Below the pieces are notes generated by a model. It saw only the letters and a list, made by a program, of their open reading frames with translations. It did no database searches and had not been told where the DNA came from. From Stemphylium vesicarium (lineage: Eukaryota; Ascomycota; Dothideomycetes; Pleosporales; Pleosporaceae), in assembly GCA_004380135.1 (NCBI GenBank), contig QXCR01000007.1, positions 62,001 through 126,000 on the forward strand: a DNA stretch of 64,000 bases, written 5' to 3'. The position numbers and the translations under genes are program-made. Of the stretch, positions 54,966 through 64,000 are shown one piece after another. Positions within the stretch are counted from its first letter, which is position 1. The number at the start of each line of letters is the position of its first letter.

Positions 54966-56474
54966 TCACGCCAGGTCGACTTCCCTTCCTCTCATCTTCA
55001 GGATGACTTGTATACAATCCACCTTGGCCATACCATCTTGTCCCTTCATCTGCTGTTCCATATCTTTCGCCATCCAAACGTGTTCGACATCTCGCATGAC
55101 TCTCTTCAAGCTTGGAAAGCGCTTGACTGCGTACATCGCCTCGAAACGATCCCGGACCGACTGCCTTCGGTGGCTATCGATGGCTTCGCATCCGGCGGTG
55201 AAAAGCGGCCACATGTGCGCGGTTGTCAAAGGCGAGTGGACATCGACGCGCTGAAGGTGGGTAAGGCATTGATTGATGTGGTCCACACTGATTGGATTTG
55301 GAGCGCCTATGTCGAGCCATGTTCGGTAGAGATAGATGAAAGCTGCGTGGCGATATGCTTCAGCGGTGGAATTGATGTCCGAAGCTTCCTGTACGTCTTC
55401 TCGTTTACAAGCTGCAAAGTCCATGGCCAGTAGCTTTTGCTGAATGTGTCTACCGGTTATGTTTTCGTGTTCTGACAAAGCAGGGCCTGTCGGTGACTGC
55501 GCTCTTCTCATCTTGATGGCATGTTGCAGTTGGCTGGTCTGCGCAACTACCAAGAGGACATTTGCGATACTTTCCAGTCCTTGCTCTCCTTCTATTGTTG
55601 TAAAGTCCGTCTCGTGATTCAATAAAGGTTGCGACCCTCTTGAAACGGATGACAAAATATCGTGGTACGCAAAGATACTCATGAGAAAGCGAGCACTCGA
55701 TGTACCTAGCCAATCCTCTCCTCCACTCTGAGCTATCATTGCTTTTGCACCAGTTAGATGATTCGCAACATGCGCTTCGTCATCTTCACCGAAGAGACGT
55801 GCAGATACTTGCATCATCATGACAGTTGCTAATGCAGACTCGGTCTTCATCTCGGTTGGGTCTTGAATCATCTGTTGAAGCTCGCGGATAGCGTCTCTTT
55901 GGTGGCGGTAGCCCTGTAGATAGAGTATAGGGTTATCCGACAATGTTGCGAGATGGGTTGCAGCCATGGAGAGGATCGTGGATCTGAGTGCAGAAGATTC
56001 GTACGCCATGGCTGTAAGATGGCGCTGGAACGGGGTGGATGCGCGGATGCTTGGAGTAACCGATATCAGGTGAGACAATTGGTCTACCCAGTAATTCAGA
56101 AGCCATCGCTCATCCGTTGCTAACCCATACGATAAGTCTGGGTTGCTGAGTGGAAGAAGGGGTGGACTTTTTGATGATCCTGGCGACGAAAAGGTGCTTT
56201 CTGGAGTGGAGATAGCAAAAGGTGTTGAGGAAAAACTGGTGATTGACATTGGGCTCAAGCAGTGATCTTGGTCGAGAGCCTTCTTCCGATTCTTTCGAGG
56301 TGGTTTTGCAGGGGTACTGACAGCATCGTCCTGCCACTTCAACTTGACGCCATACCCTTTGCATATGATCCTTAGCCGAGTGCAACGGCCGCATAAGGGT
56401 TTCTGTTCGTCGCATTTATACCCAGCTTCCCTGCACGTCCAGCATCCGGTTCGCGATCTTTTGTGTGCTGCCAT
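54966..56474 (-). CDS. Zn2Cys6 transcription factor
   Basis: A single exon encodes 502 aa from ATG 56474 (MAAHKRSRTGCWTC); upstream in-frame codons start with TTG and are excluded. The zinc cluster is at the extreme N-terminus with six cysteines (CWTCREAGYKC, then C-x2-C and RLRIIC). A basic KKNRKKA linker and a long Ser/Pro-rich stretch follow. The fungal TF regulatory region includes ERWLLNYWVDQLS, ALRSTILSMAATHLA and HLTGAKAMIAQSGG, typical of the Fungal_trans_2 group. It lies 452 bp downstream of the CoA transferase gene on the same strand; whether it regulates it is unknown. Confidence 0.92.
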   Translation of the reverse strand: MAAHKRSRTGCWTCREAGYKCDEQKPLCGRCTRLRIICKGYGVKLKWQDDAVSTPAKPPRKNRKKALDQDHCLSPMSITSFSSTPFAISTPESTFSSPGSSKSPPLLPLSNPDLSYGLATDERWLLNYWVDQLSHLISVTPSIRASTPFQRHLTAMAYESSALRSTILSMAATHLATLSDNPILYLQGYRHQRDAIRELQQMIQDPTEMKTESALATVMMMQVSARLFGEDDEAHVANHLTGAKAMIAQSGGEDWLGTSSARFLMSIFAYHDILSSVSRGSQPLLNHETDFTTIEGEQGLESIANVLLVVAQTSQLQHAIKMRRAQSPTGPALSEHENITGRHIQQKLLAMDFAACKREDVQEASDINSTAEAYRHAAFIYLYRTWLDIGAPNPISVDHINQCLTHLQRVDVHSPLTTAHMWPLFTAGCEAIDSHRRQSVRDRFEAMYAVKRFPSLKRVMRDVEHVWMAKDMEQQMKGQDGMAKVDCIQVILKMRGREVDLA

Positions 56475-56926
56475 ATTGGCTTGATAGCATTTTTGCTTCG
56501 CTGTTACATCTTCAACACTCTTGCTAAGAACACGCAATGGTGGGTATGTTCCGGTAGCTGCTGATGGGTCGGATCGCTGAGATTGATGATGGCGCGTGAC
56601 ATGTAGTTGTCCGGCCCTTTTCTGAGTGCGTGAGATGAGAGGTGAAGAGTGGCAAACCGCACTAATACTAGCTCCGCTGTAACTCCGAGCCGCGGCTCAA
56701 ATTACACAATGTTGTACAAGATGCCAACTTCAAGACCTCTTTCTATGAGAGCTAATTGCCTTGGGTATTTCAGAATAGGCCTCTAAGACTTGTAGGCTAT
56801 GATATCAACACAGCTGAAAGAAGATAGTATCATCGAAATCACTCTGCAATCAAAAAGGTTTTCTTAAATCTGCAAGTAAAACTATATCAAGCAGCGACAA
56901 GAATACACCAACTCGTGCCCTTGTAC
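56475..56926. other. Intergenic region, no gene seen
   Basis: 452 bp between tandem minus-strand genes; promoter of the Zn2Cys6 gene. Confidence 0.4.
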
Positions 56927-58181
56927 CTAAAGTTTCGCAACATCCTTCCAAGCAAAGCCACCGTTCTCCTCAACATAATGCCGGCCCTTCGTCCAACCCA
57001 TCCACGTACTCAACGTATCCTCTCCTCCATTCCCAGGCTTGAGACCCTTCTCACTCCATCCGCCACCCTCCCAGCCGATGCCCTGGCCTTCCGCCGCCGT
57101 CCTATCATCTTCGCCCTCATGGATAGCGTAGCCCGGCGAAGTCTTCAGCGTGACCGCGGGCCGTTGATCGAAGCCCTGCTCCTCTAGCTCGCCCTGTGTG
57201 AAGACGGGTGTGCAGCATGCGTCTGTACCATCGAAGATAGCCTCCCACTCCGAGCGGGTTTTCTTCTTGAACTCTGCTGTAAAAAACTCCTTCAATTTTG
57301 GCCAATCCGCCTTGTTATTCCTGTCGCCGGGTAGATCCGACGCCTTGAGACCCATCCCCTTGAGCAGCGCAGCGAAGAACTGCGGTTCGATAGCTCCAAC
57401 AGCCATATAACTACTGTCCTTCGTCTCATAGGTATCGTAGAACGGTGCGCCACCATCCAGCATGTTCATCCCCCTCTCCCTCTTCCAGACCTCCGTCTTC
57501 AAACCGAGCCGTGGCATGGTCGCCAATATCGCGCTTCCATCCACCATATTCGCTTCAACTACTTGGCCGTAGCCGCTGCGCTCCCTCGCCAGGAGCGCAA
57601 GCAGTATACCAACAAAGCACATGGCGCCTCCACCTGCAAAGTCTCCAACCACATTGCCAGGCGGATAAGGCCTCTCGCCTTTCCTTCCAAACATGCTCAA
57701 CACACCGGATACACCAATGTAGTTGATATCGTGCCCTGCCATCTGCGCATATTTCCCGTCCCTCCTGAATCCGGTCATGCGCGCGACGATCAACCTCCTG
57801 TTGAGCTTCAGGAGCACCTTTTCAGGGTCCAAGCCCGCTTTCTCGAGCACGCCGGGTCGAAAGGGATCGATGACTACATCGACTTGTTTTATAATCTTTT
57901 TGATGAGCTCGACGCCCCCGGGCGATTTGAGGTCTACGCATATTGACGTTTTGCGACGCGTGAGTTGGTCGGTGGTTGGGCCCGCGGGCGCGCGGTCGAG
58001 ACGGAGGACGTGGGCGCCGTAGTCGGCAAGGAGCATGCCAGCGAAGGGGCCTGTAAATTCATTAATTCGAGGTTTCTACTATAGAACACGATTAGAGAGT
58101 TTCTTCGGGCTTACCTGGTGCCAGTCCGGCGAACTCGAGGACGCGTATGTCCGCGAGCGGAGGCGGTTGAGGTGCGGTCAT
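56927..58181 (-). CDS. CoA transferase family III / alpha-methylacyl-CoA racemase
   Basis: Two exons are inferred (58181..58115, 58050..56927), giving 396 aa. The start ADIRVLEFAGLAPGPFAGMLLADYGAHV spans the splice join and is a family hallmark. RRKTSICVDLKSP, DPFRPGVLEKAGL, then MAGHDINY and GNVVGDFAGGG supply the conserved His and Asp that act as the base pair in racemases. VEANMVDGSAIL and the YMAVGAIEPQFF block follow. The best match is the AMACR branch, which epimerises 2-methylacyl-CoA for branched fatty acid beta-oxidation in peroxisomes or mitochondria. It ends WKDVAKL; the final AKL is a plausible PTS1 peroxisomal signal. Confidence 0.93.
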
Positions 58182-59740
58182 GATGAATTAACGTGTATTA
58201 CTTTGGATACTGGAAGTAATTAATTGGCAGTAAGCGCAGAAGAAGTCTGGCTTTGGACATGCTCGACGTTGACATTGTTGATAGGATGCGACCGGTTAAG
58301 GACTCCCGCGGGGAAGAAGCCGAGGTGCGGATGTGGAGAGCTTGGAGCTGGGGTAAGAGGAAAGTAGCGCCGAAGTTTGATCCGCTTGCAGGATGTCTTC
58401 GGCTACACGACTTCTCAGACCATTGGATGTGGTTCCAGCAACTTTCTTACAACATAAAAAAAATGTTCTGTCGTTTCGTTCTTTTCTATAATCTCAGCAT
58501 GGTGCTCCCACGCGCGGACGTATACTGCACATTGGTCGATCCCGTTCTATGGTGTAGAGCGTACTATTGAGCACTACACCCACGGAACCATCATCCAACA
58601 CACAATCACGGTGCCATCTATCAAATGGCAGCTTAGCATGCATGCCCACTGTGAGATTAATCCCGGTTGGAACAGACGCATTAGTAGTCAGCGTCTGAAG
58701 TTCCAATTACAGTCTTGATCTTCTCGGGGTACTCGTCATCCAAGTACTGCTGCCTAGTCGTATCAAAGAAACTCACCGGAGCTGGGACTATCTGCATCTT
58801 GACTAGTGAAGTTACAATGGCATTCGCATATATATGTATTCACGCATTGAAACCACAGCTAGACCGTAGGAACAGCCTTCCATCCCACGCGTCAATGACA
58901 CTCGTGCCTTCCCTCCCAGACGGATTCGCACCTCGCGGAATCTAAGCAGCAACCGTCCCTTCGCAGCGACACGATCCTAATCCAAGATCTTCACTTCAGA
59001 CCCGATCCCCAGATACCACATTTCCTCTCCATATTCCTCCAACCGGTCTCCCATCATAGCACACAACAACCCCCCAACTCACACCATCAACCTCAGGCTC
59101 CCCCACGCGCCCGATACGTAGCCCTCGCCAAAGCCTATGGATCCATCCTACGCGGACTACCCCATCTCTACTCAGAAGCAGTCTCGCACCTGGCACTACC
59201 CCCTGTACATGGTAATCAAGGTGCACATCGCAGCCGACAACACTTGACTCGATACCTGAGCCGAGTGAAGACACCTTCAATTACGGCTGACACTATTCTG
59301 ATACTCAGCAGCTCATCAAAATAACCTTCTTTCGCACCTCAATTGTTCAAGTAAACATTTTCTCAACACAAACATAAAGCCTCTCCGCTCAATCTTTCCT
59401 CGACAAAAACTCGTCTTATTTTCGCCTTCACTTTCATCTGTCGTTTTGGTAGCCCTCGCTAGCTACTAGCTGGGATCCGGCTGCCGATCATAGACACACT
59501 TGTTTGAACCAAGCCTAAGTGCTATGCTATTACAACTTTGAGACGTAATCCCAAGGCCACTACAGAGTGTAAGAAGCAACCTCTGCATATACCCGCGGTT
59601 CATGGGGAGCCGGCTCTTGCTACTTGTACTTGCTCGCTCCATACTAAAAGTTATCTCTGTGTACTCAACCCCTTCCATAACCTACCACACAGAGTGTATC
59701 AATTTTTATCGTGCACAGGCATTCACACTGTCTATTTATC
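58182..59740. other. Intergenic region with coding-like minus-strand fragments
   Basis: About 1.56 kb. On the minus strand, 58941..58854 joined to 58802..58681 reads 69 residues ending EYPEKIKTVIGTSDADY. Further upstream, around 58980-59050, another tract reads EEYGEEMWYLGIGSEVKILD before a stop. These look like pieces of a decayed or poorly modelled gene, but the donor (GTTTCA) is weak and no family is recognised. Confidence 0.3.
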
Positions 59741-59998
59741 ATGAAGCTCCCCGCTATTTTACTCTTCCGTTTCGCCGCTGTCGCTATCGCTTGTGGCAAC
59801 GATGCATACAGATACGTAAACCTTAACGGGGACGATGACGGCTGGGCTAAGACAAACCATTGCTGCACTTCTTTGGATCAAGACACCTGCTACTGCTCTC
59901 ATATGGCCCAAACATATTGCGATTAAGATGGAAACAACATTCAGAAGTTCAAAGATTGCTGTGGCAGCTTTCAAGGCTATGAAGCTAGGGAGTGTTAA
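59741..59998 (+). pseudogene. Small secreted Cys-rich protein gene with in-frame TAA
   Basis: From ATG 59741 a 61-codon frame encodes a signal peptide (about residues 1-17, MKLPAILLFRFAAVAIA) and a cysteine-rich mature part with CC, CYC and a Cys just before TAA at 59924-59926. The same frame continues for 23 codons (DGNNIQKFKDCCGSFQGYE, ending EC) to a second TAA at 59996-59998. The extension adds another CC pair and a terminal Cys, as expected for the true C-terminus. No GT occurs near the stop to build an intron. It may be a recently inactivated secreted protein, or be expressed as the short form or by readthrough. Family not recognised. Confidence 0.55.
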
Positions 59999-61151
59999 AT
60001 TACACTGTAAGACGCGACTCGAATCAAATTAGGTGTTGATGGCTAATATGTTCTGTGTAGAGCTTAGTCAATCATCTATCCACTGAGACCTTGCCTGACA
60101 TCATTTCAGGGGCTGAGCGAGATGTTGGAGCTTTCTATTTTGTTGCCAAATCCATGTTTTCTTCTATAGATTAAAGCGGCAGGATAGTTAAGATGGAGAC
60201 CTCGGATTTATACGTAATTCACATCTTCGCAGCAAGTTAATCAGTGCCTATGCGTCCTCGGCCAAGCGCGGTGGTGAACATGAATCGTGTTGTTGATCGA
60301 GCCGTAAGACATATTCGACATGTGATGTGCTCCGATGCTACTAATAGTAATACTATAGAGCATATTCTCTTCTGACCACTCTTCGTCTACAGTGCCCGCA
60401 CCCGACCATGGCACTGGGAACAGGGGGCGGGGGAAATCGAAGAAGAAGGGGATAAGAGTTTGAGGTTCTCCATCCTTCCACCGTACACGCCCATCGATGT
60501 TATCAATCTCCTACCGCCTATGCAGACTTCAGTCGCCTAGCTTATCTTCTGCACCGGCACCGAGACAATCATCCTAGAAAAGGATTTCCAAACTGCGGGA
60601 ACACTCCGCTCATCCTCCTTCATCAGCACAACAAACCACGATGTGGGTTTGGAAACAGCAGACAATCCGCAAGTCGCACAGCAGCATTGCCAGACTCAAA
60701 CGAAACCGTCCCTTGGAGTTGGAATGCAGGAAGTACTGGACGAAAGCATCGATCGTAAACAGTGTTTGAGCGAGAAATGGCAAAAGTGGAGTCAGCAGCA
60801 AGGTCGGAAGGCAAAGAGAGGACAGCCTGCTGCAGCGGGTGTGAGTCTACGCACATTGATCAGGTGGGTAGAGGCGTGTCCGGTGTGCAATGCCGTTACA
60901 CATTTTGCGTGTATCATGGGTCCGAGGGAAGGGATATTTCGATGGGTGAGGAAGTTTGACGAAGGAGAAATTGTAGATCTCGATTAGCAAGACCAGATGT
61001 CTGTTACGGATTAGATATCCATCACACTTCTTTGTACACATACCCCCACTCGCGCTGCATAATAGACGTTATATATACACATGTATTCATACAGTCTACA
61101 ACGTATTTGCATCCCTTTCGATTCATAGCAACTTCTTCTTCTTCATCTGTT
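59999..61151. other. Intergenic region, no supported gene
   Basis: About 1.15 kb. A 114-codon plus-strand frame at 60643 begins with GTG; the overlapping ATG frame at 60641 is only 43 codons. Neither is recognised. Confidence 0.4.
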
Positions 61152-62029
61152 CTAAGCCCTAGCCTTCCTCGCTTTGGGCTTGCTAGTCTTCTTTCCAGCA
61201 TTCCGAAGCCTCTTCCTTTCCATGTTAGCCTTGATCCTCGTGCTCCTCTTCCGCCACGCCGTCCATCGGTCACCAGGCACGAATTCCTTGACCTGGACGC
61301 CCGCTCGCTCGGCCGCTCGTCCAATCTGCCAGTTGGCCTCGCGGTAGGCGTAGCCCTTGCCAACAGTCAGGCTCAGGCCCTTCCTTGTTGCTTCCCGAGG
61401 CGTCTCGCGGATGCTGCTGGGCTTGCCTGTTCCGTCGCCGACTTGTAGATCGGCCACCACGACTGCCTCCGCAGACGACTTTGTGGAGGGTGTGAGGGGG
61501 ACAGCGAGCATATTCAGGCGTCTCCGTCTCGCGGCGTTTGGTGGGTAGGGTAGTGTGTGGTCTTTTTCGAGAGCAACGCCGATGTATTGTCGCTTTGGGT
61601 GCTTTCGTGGATCGCGGTAGTAGCGTACGTAGCCGGACTCAGTGGCAAATATGCAGTGGTCGCGCCCGAATTTGCAGTTCTCGCCAGGGAACCACGCGGT
61701 GCCTCTTTGGCGGAAGATGATGTTTCCAGGAATTACATATTCGCCTGGTCAGAGTTGTTAATCTTCGGAATTCCCTTGTCCAAGTCTGGAAATTGATGTA
61801 TACCTCCGCTTTTCTTCGCTCCCAATCGTTTTCCGGGACCGTCTTTCGCTCCATTGGCTCGTCCTTGGGCTTGATGCGCGGAATGTCTTACGAACGAGAG
61901 GACCGGGGCGGGTGCCGAGGGGCCATTGGCTACCCGGAGGGCATCGAGAACACGGGTAGAGGGTGCGATGAAAGCCTTTGATGTCGCTATCGATGCGCGG
62001 ACGGGCGCGAATATCCGGGGGAGCAGCAT
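61152..62029 (-). CDS. MRP7: Mitochondrial 54S ribosomal protein bL27m
   Basis: Two exons are inferred (62029..61804, 61744..61152), giving 272 aa. The start MLLPRIFAPVRASIATSKAF is a basic, Ser-rich mitochondrial targeting sequence; codons before it start with GTG. FVRHSAHQAQGRANGAKDGPGKRLGAKKSGGEYVIPG carries the bL27 core across the splice site, followed by NIIFRQRGTAWFPG and GRDHCIFA, the segment that reaches the peptidyl-transferase centre. As in fungal bL27m, a long C-terminal extension (about 150 residues) follows, ending in a very basic tail (KKTSKPKARKARA). It acts in the mitoribosome large subunit. The symbol follows yeast MRP7. Confidence 0.93.
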
Positions 62030-62372
62030 GGCCGCTCTGTTGCTGAAGAGGCGTGCCTTGGAGTTGAACTGCGACTTTTCGAGATGCTCGTGTGGTCTGT
62101 GCACCCATCTCCGCGGTGCGAAGGCCGCCCGCACATCTAGGGAACACCACCCTGCCACATTGTCACCACACTAATGATTTGCGTCAAAGTACCGACATTA
62201 GTCGTGTGAAGTTCATTAAATGACTGCATGCATATCTCATACACCACCTATGATATGGACAGACTTGAGACGAAAATCTAGCATGCTAGAACCCAGAACA
62301 CCTTGCACACAGAATGCCAAACCCAGAGAACAGATACGTCTAGTCACCACACCCATCCATGAAAGCATCCGT
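62030..62372. other. Intergenic spacer, no gene seen
   Basis: 343 bp between tandem minus-strand genes: bL27m promoter and VPS1 3' UTR. Confidence 0.4.
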
Positions 62373-64000
62373 CTACTGCACTTGGTTGACAATCTCCTGC
62401 GCCTTGGTCAAGCTGTCCACCATCTGCTGGCAATCCTTCCTCCTCTTAACGGTGTACTCAGACTCCTTCAACAACTCATCGAGCTCATCTGTCTTGTACA
62501 TGTTGGTGAGAAGCTCGCCTTGCATGTTCTCTTTTGTCCACTGTACAAGGTTCAGCATAATAGCCTTGGGTACCATGTCGATCATTGTCCGGCGCACGAT
62601 GTTAAAGTAGGACGTGATGAGTAGTTCTGCGCAACAGTTAGCATAATGAACGAGGGGAGATGTGTTACTAGGACTTACTAATAACTTCGACTTCTTGAGA
62701 TTCCTTTTCAGAGAGAGTACCGGATGCCTTGAGAGTAGATGGCGGGGGCTCCATGGCTGCCATCTTCTTCTTGTTCTTACTAGCGAAGAAAGAGCCGAAG
62801 AAACCACCACCCTCACCACCCTCAAGCGTAGGCGATATCGACCTCGGGGGTACGGTAGGCGGCAGGGGCTTTCCAGTCTTGGGGTCCACTTGCTGTGGCC
62901 TGCTGCTGTTGTGTCGCTCGTGTACAATAGCCATAGCGCGCGAGCCGTTGATGAAGTCTGGGTGACCAGTATTGATGTAGACAGACTCCATGGCAACGAG
63001 GTCCCTCACAAGCTTGTTCGTTGGCTCCATAGCCTTCTTGAAGAAGCTAACAACGACTTGGTGCAGCTTTTCCTTCAGTCCAGGATACCTTCGGAAGGCG
63101 TTTTTGTTGAGCAGCTGGCCGAGGATTCGGATCAACTCGTCGTAGACGAGGCTGACACACTTCAAACTGGGGTCTTCTAGTCGCTTAATTTGCTGCTTGA
63201 CGATGAGCTCAAATGCCGTGGTACCGACGAACAGAGCTGGCGATGAACCGGAAGAGTTGTACAGGACTGTCCGGATATCCATGTCCTTGACTTGGTCGAA
63301 GGGGTCAACGGCCTTGACACCATTGGCGTACAGCTCATGGTAAACGAAAGAGATACGTGCGCCACCTGACAGCTCAATTGCAGATAGTTCCTGGTTGTTT
63401 CCCTCGAGAACTCCCCGGTAATCGTTGGTGAACTCCGTGATCATGTTGAGAACAATGTTGGAGCTGTTGTTGCCGAGCATCGAGTTGCCAAGCGACGAAA
63501 GCTCTGCCTGGTACTTTTGCAGCGAGGATGCGATACGCGCCTTGATGTCGGGAAGAGTCTGTTTGATATGCATCATGAGGATCTAAATTCGTTAGCACAG
63601 TATCTCGTCGTTCAAAGGAGAAGAGCGTACCAAGTTCAACTTGCGGGCCAAGTAGGGTGTACCACAGTAAGCGGCCTTGTTGCGGTATGCCTTGTGGTTC
63701 TCAAAGTACTGCCTCTCGTGCTCGAGCGCATAGGCAATGGCCTTCTTGTTCTCAATGTCCCTCTGACCTCGGTTCACGACTGGTACGTAACCCAATCGCA
63801 GTGGGATGATGCGTCCGGCAAGAATGTCAACGACGTCGGTTCCCTCGTCCATCAAGTCGACCTTGGTCAAGACACCAATCGTCCGTTGACCTTCCGGGTC
63901 CACCTCCCGCGCCAGCTTCAGACCGTCAGAGTTGGCCAAGTCAGTGTTGGCGGCGGTGACAGCCAGGATGATGGCATTGGGCTTGCTGATCTGCTTGAGG
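62373..64000 (-). CDS. VPS1: Dynamin-like GTPase VPS1 (5' end outside window)
   Basis: Three exons lie in the window (64000..63631, 63582..62679, 62626..62373), giving the last 509 or so residues. The visible part starts in the GTPase domain (NAIILAVTAANTDLANSDGL; G4 motif TKVD; VVNRGQRDI) and runs through the dynamin middle/stalk (LARKLNL, RISFVYHELY, DIRTVLYNSSGSSPALFVG). A Pro/Gly-rich insert (PPTVPPRSISPTLEGGEGGG) takes the place of a PH domain. The GTPase effector domain closes the protein (LLITSYFNIVRRTMIDMVPKA, QGELLTNMYK). VPS1 drives fission at endosome/Golgi and peroxisomes. It is the VPS1 type rather than mitochondrial DNM1 by the short insert and GED wording, which is fairly but not fully certain. 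Confidence 0.94.

Noticed and set aside
60643..60987. 114-codon plus-strand frame
   Set aside because: It starts with GTG and has no family match by eye; the ATG frame two bases earlier is only 43 codons.
1..64000. tRNA genes, CRISPR arrays, complete transposons and secondary-metabolite core enzymes
   Set aside because: I looked for B-box-like GGTTCGA motifs, spaced direct repeats, transposase/RT motifs and PKS/NRPS motifs and saw none that held up. A tRNA-scanning run and repeat search would be decisive.

Overview
The window looks like a filamentous ascomycete chromosome (Pezizomycotina). The evidence is introns of mostly 45-65 nt with GTRNGY donors and CTAAC-like branch points, Zn2Cys6 regulators, HET-domain genes, an RTA1 protein, a galactose oxidase with PAN domains, and small cysteine-rich secreted proteins. 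A Dothideomycete (Pleosporales-like) origin is plausible but is inference. Exon joins were made by eye from splice signals and frame continuity; every multi-exon model given sums to a multiple of three.

Layout. 1-13 kb: tail of an unknown gene, PAN-galactose oxidase-like copper oxidase, Zn2Cys6 factor, ornithine cyclodeaminase/mu-crystallin-like protein, RTA1-like membrane protein, and a D-amino-acid-oxidase-like flavoenzyme. 13.5-19.8 kb: FGAM synthase (ADE6), then a secreted glycine-rich repeat protein. 19.8-25.4 kb: a gene-poor stretch with an AT-rich core. 25.4-36.8 kb: a 14-TM-type MFS exporter, then two divergent kinase-like genes that share an undescribed N-terminal module. The rightward kinase reads in frame into a HET domain if a 48-nt intron holding the only intervening stop codon is removed. 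37-42.7 kb: KRE2/MNT1-type mannosyltransferase, a GCP5-type gamma-tubulin complex protein, a short membrane ORF and an AT-hook protein. 43.8-49.3 kb: an 8-cysteine secreted protein, an orphan ORF, an SDR, and a fungal-TF-domain protein without a zinc cluster. 49.9-54.6 kb: a second HET gene and an F-box-like gene interrupted by one in-frame TGA. 55-58.2 kb: Zn2Cys6 factor and CaiB/AMACR-type CoA transferase. 58.2-64 kb: coding-like fragments, a small secreted Cys-rich gene with an in-frame stop, mitochondrial bL27 and the 3' part of the dynamin VPS1.

Housekeeping genes (ADE6, GCP5, mannosyltransferase, bL27m, VPS1) alternate with accessory blocks. The accessory block at 28-37 kb is the most unusual: a kinase-HET fusion candidate facing a kinase-only relative, which suggests a non-self recognition or stress-signalling locus (inference). 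Three loci carry a single in-frame stop that may be an intron, readthrough or pseudogenisation; they are described separately.
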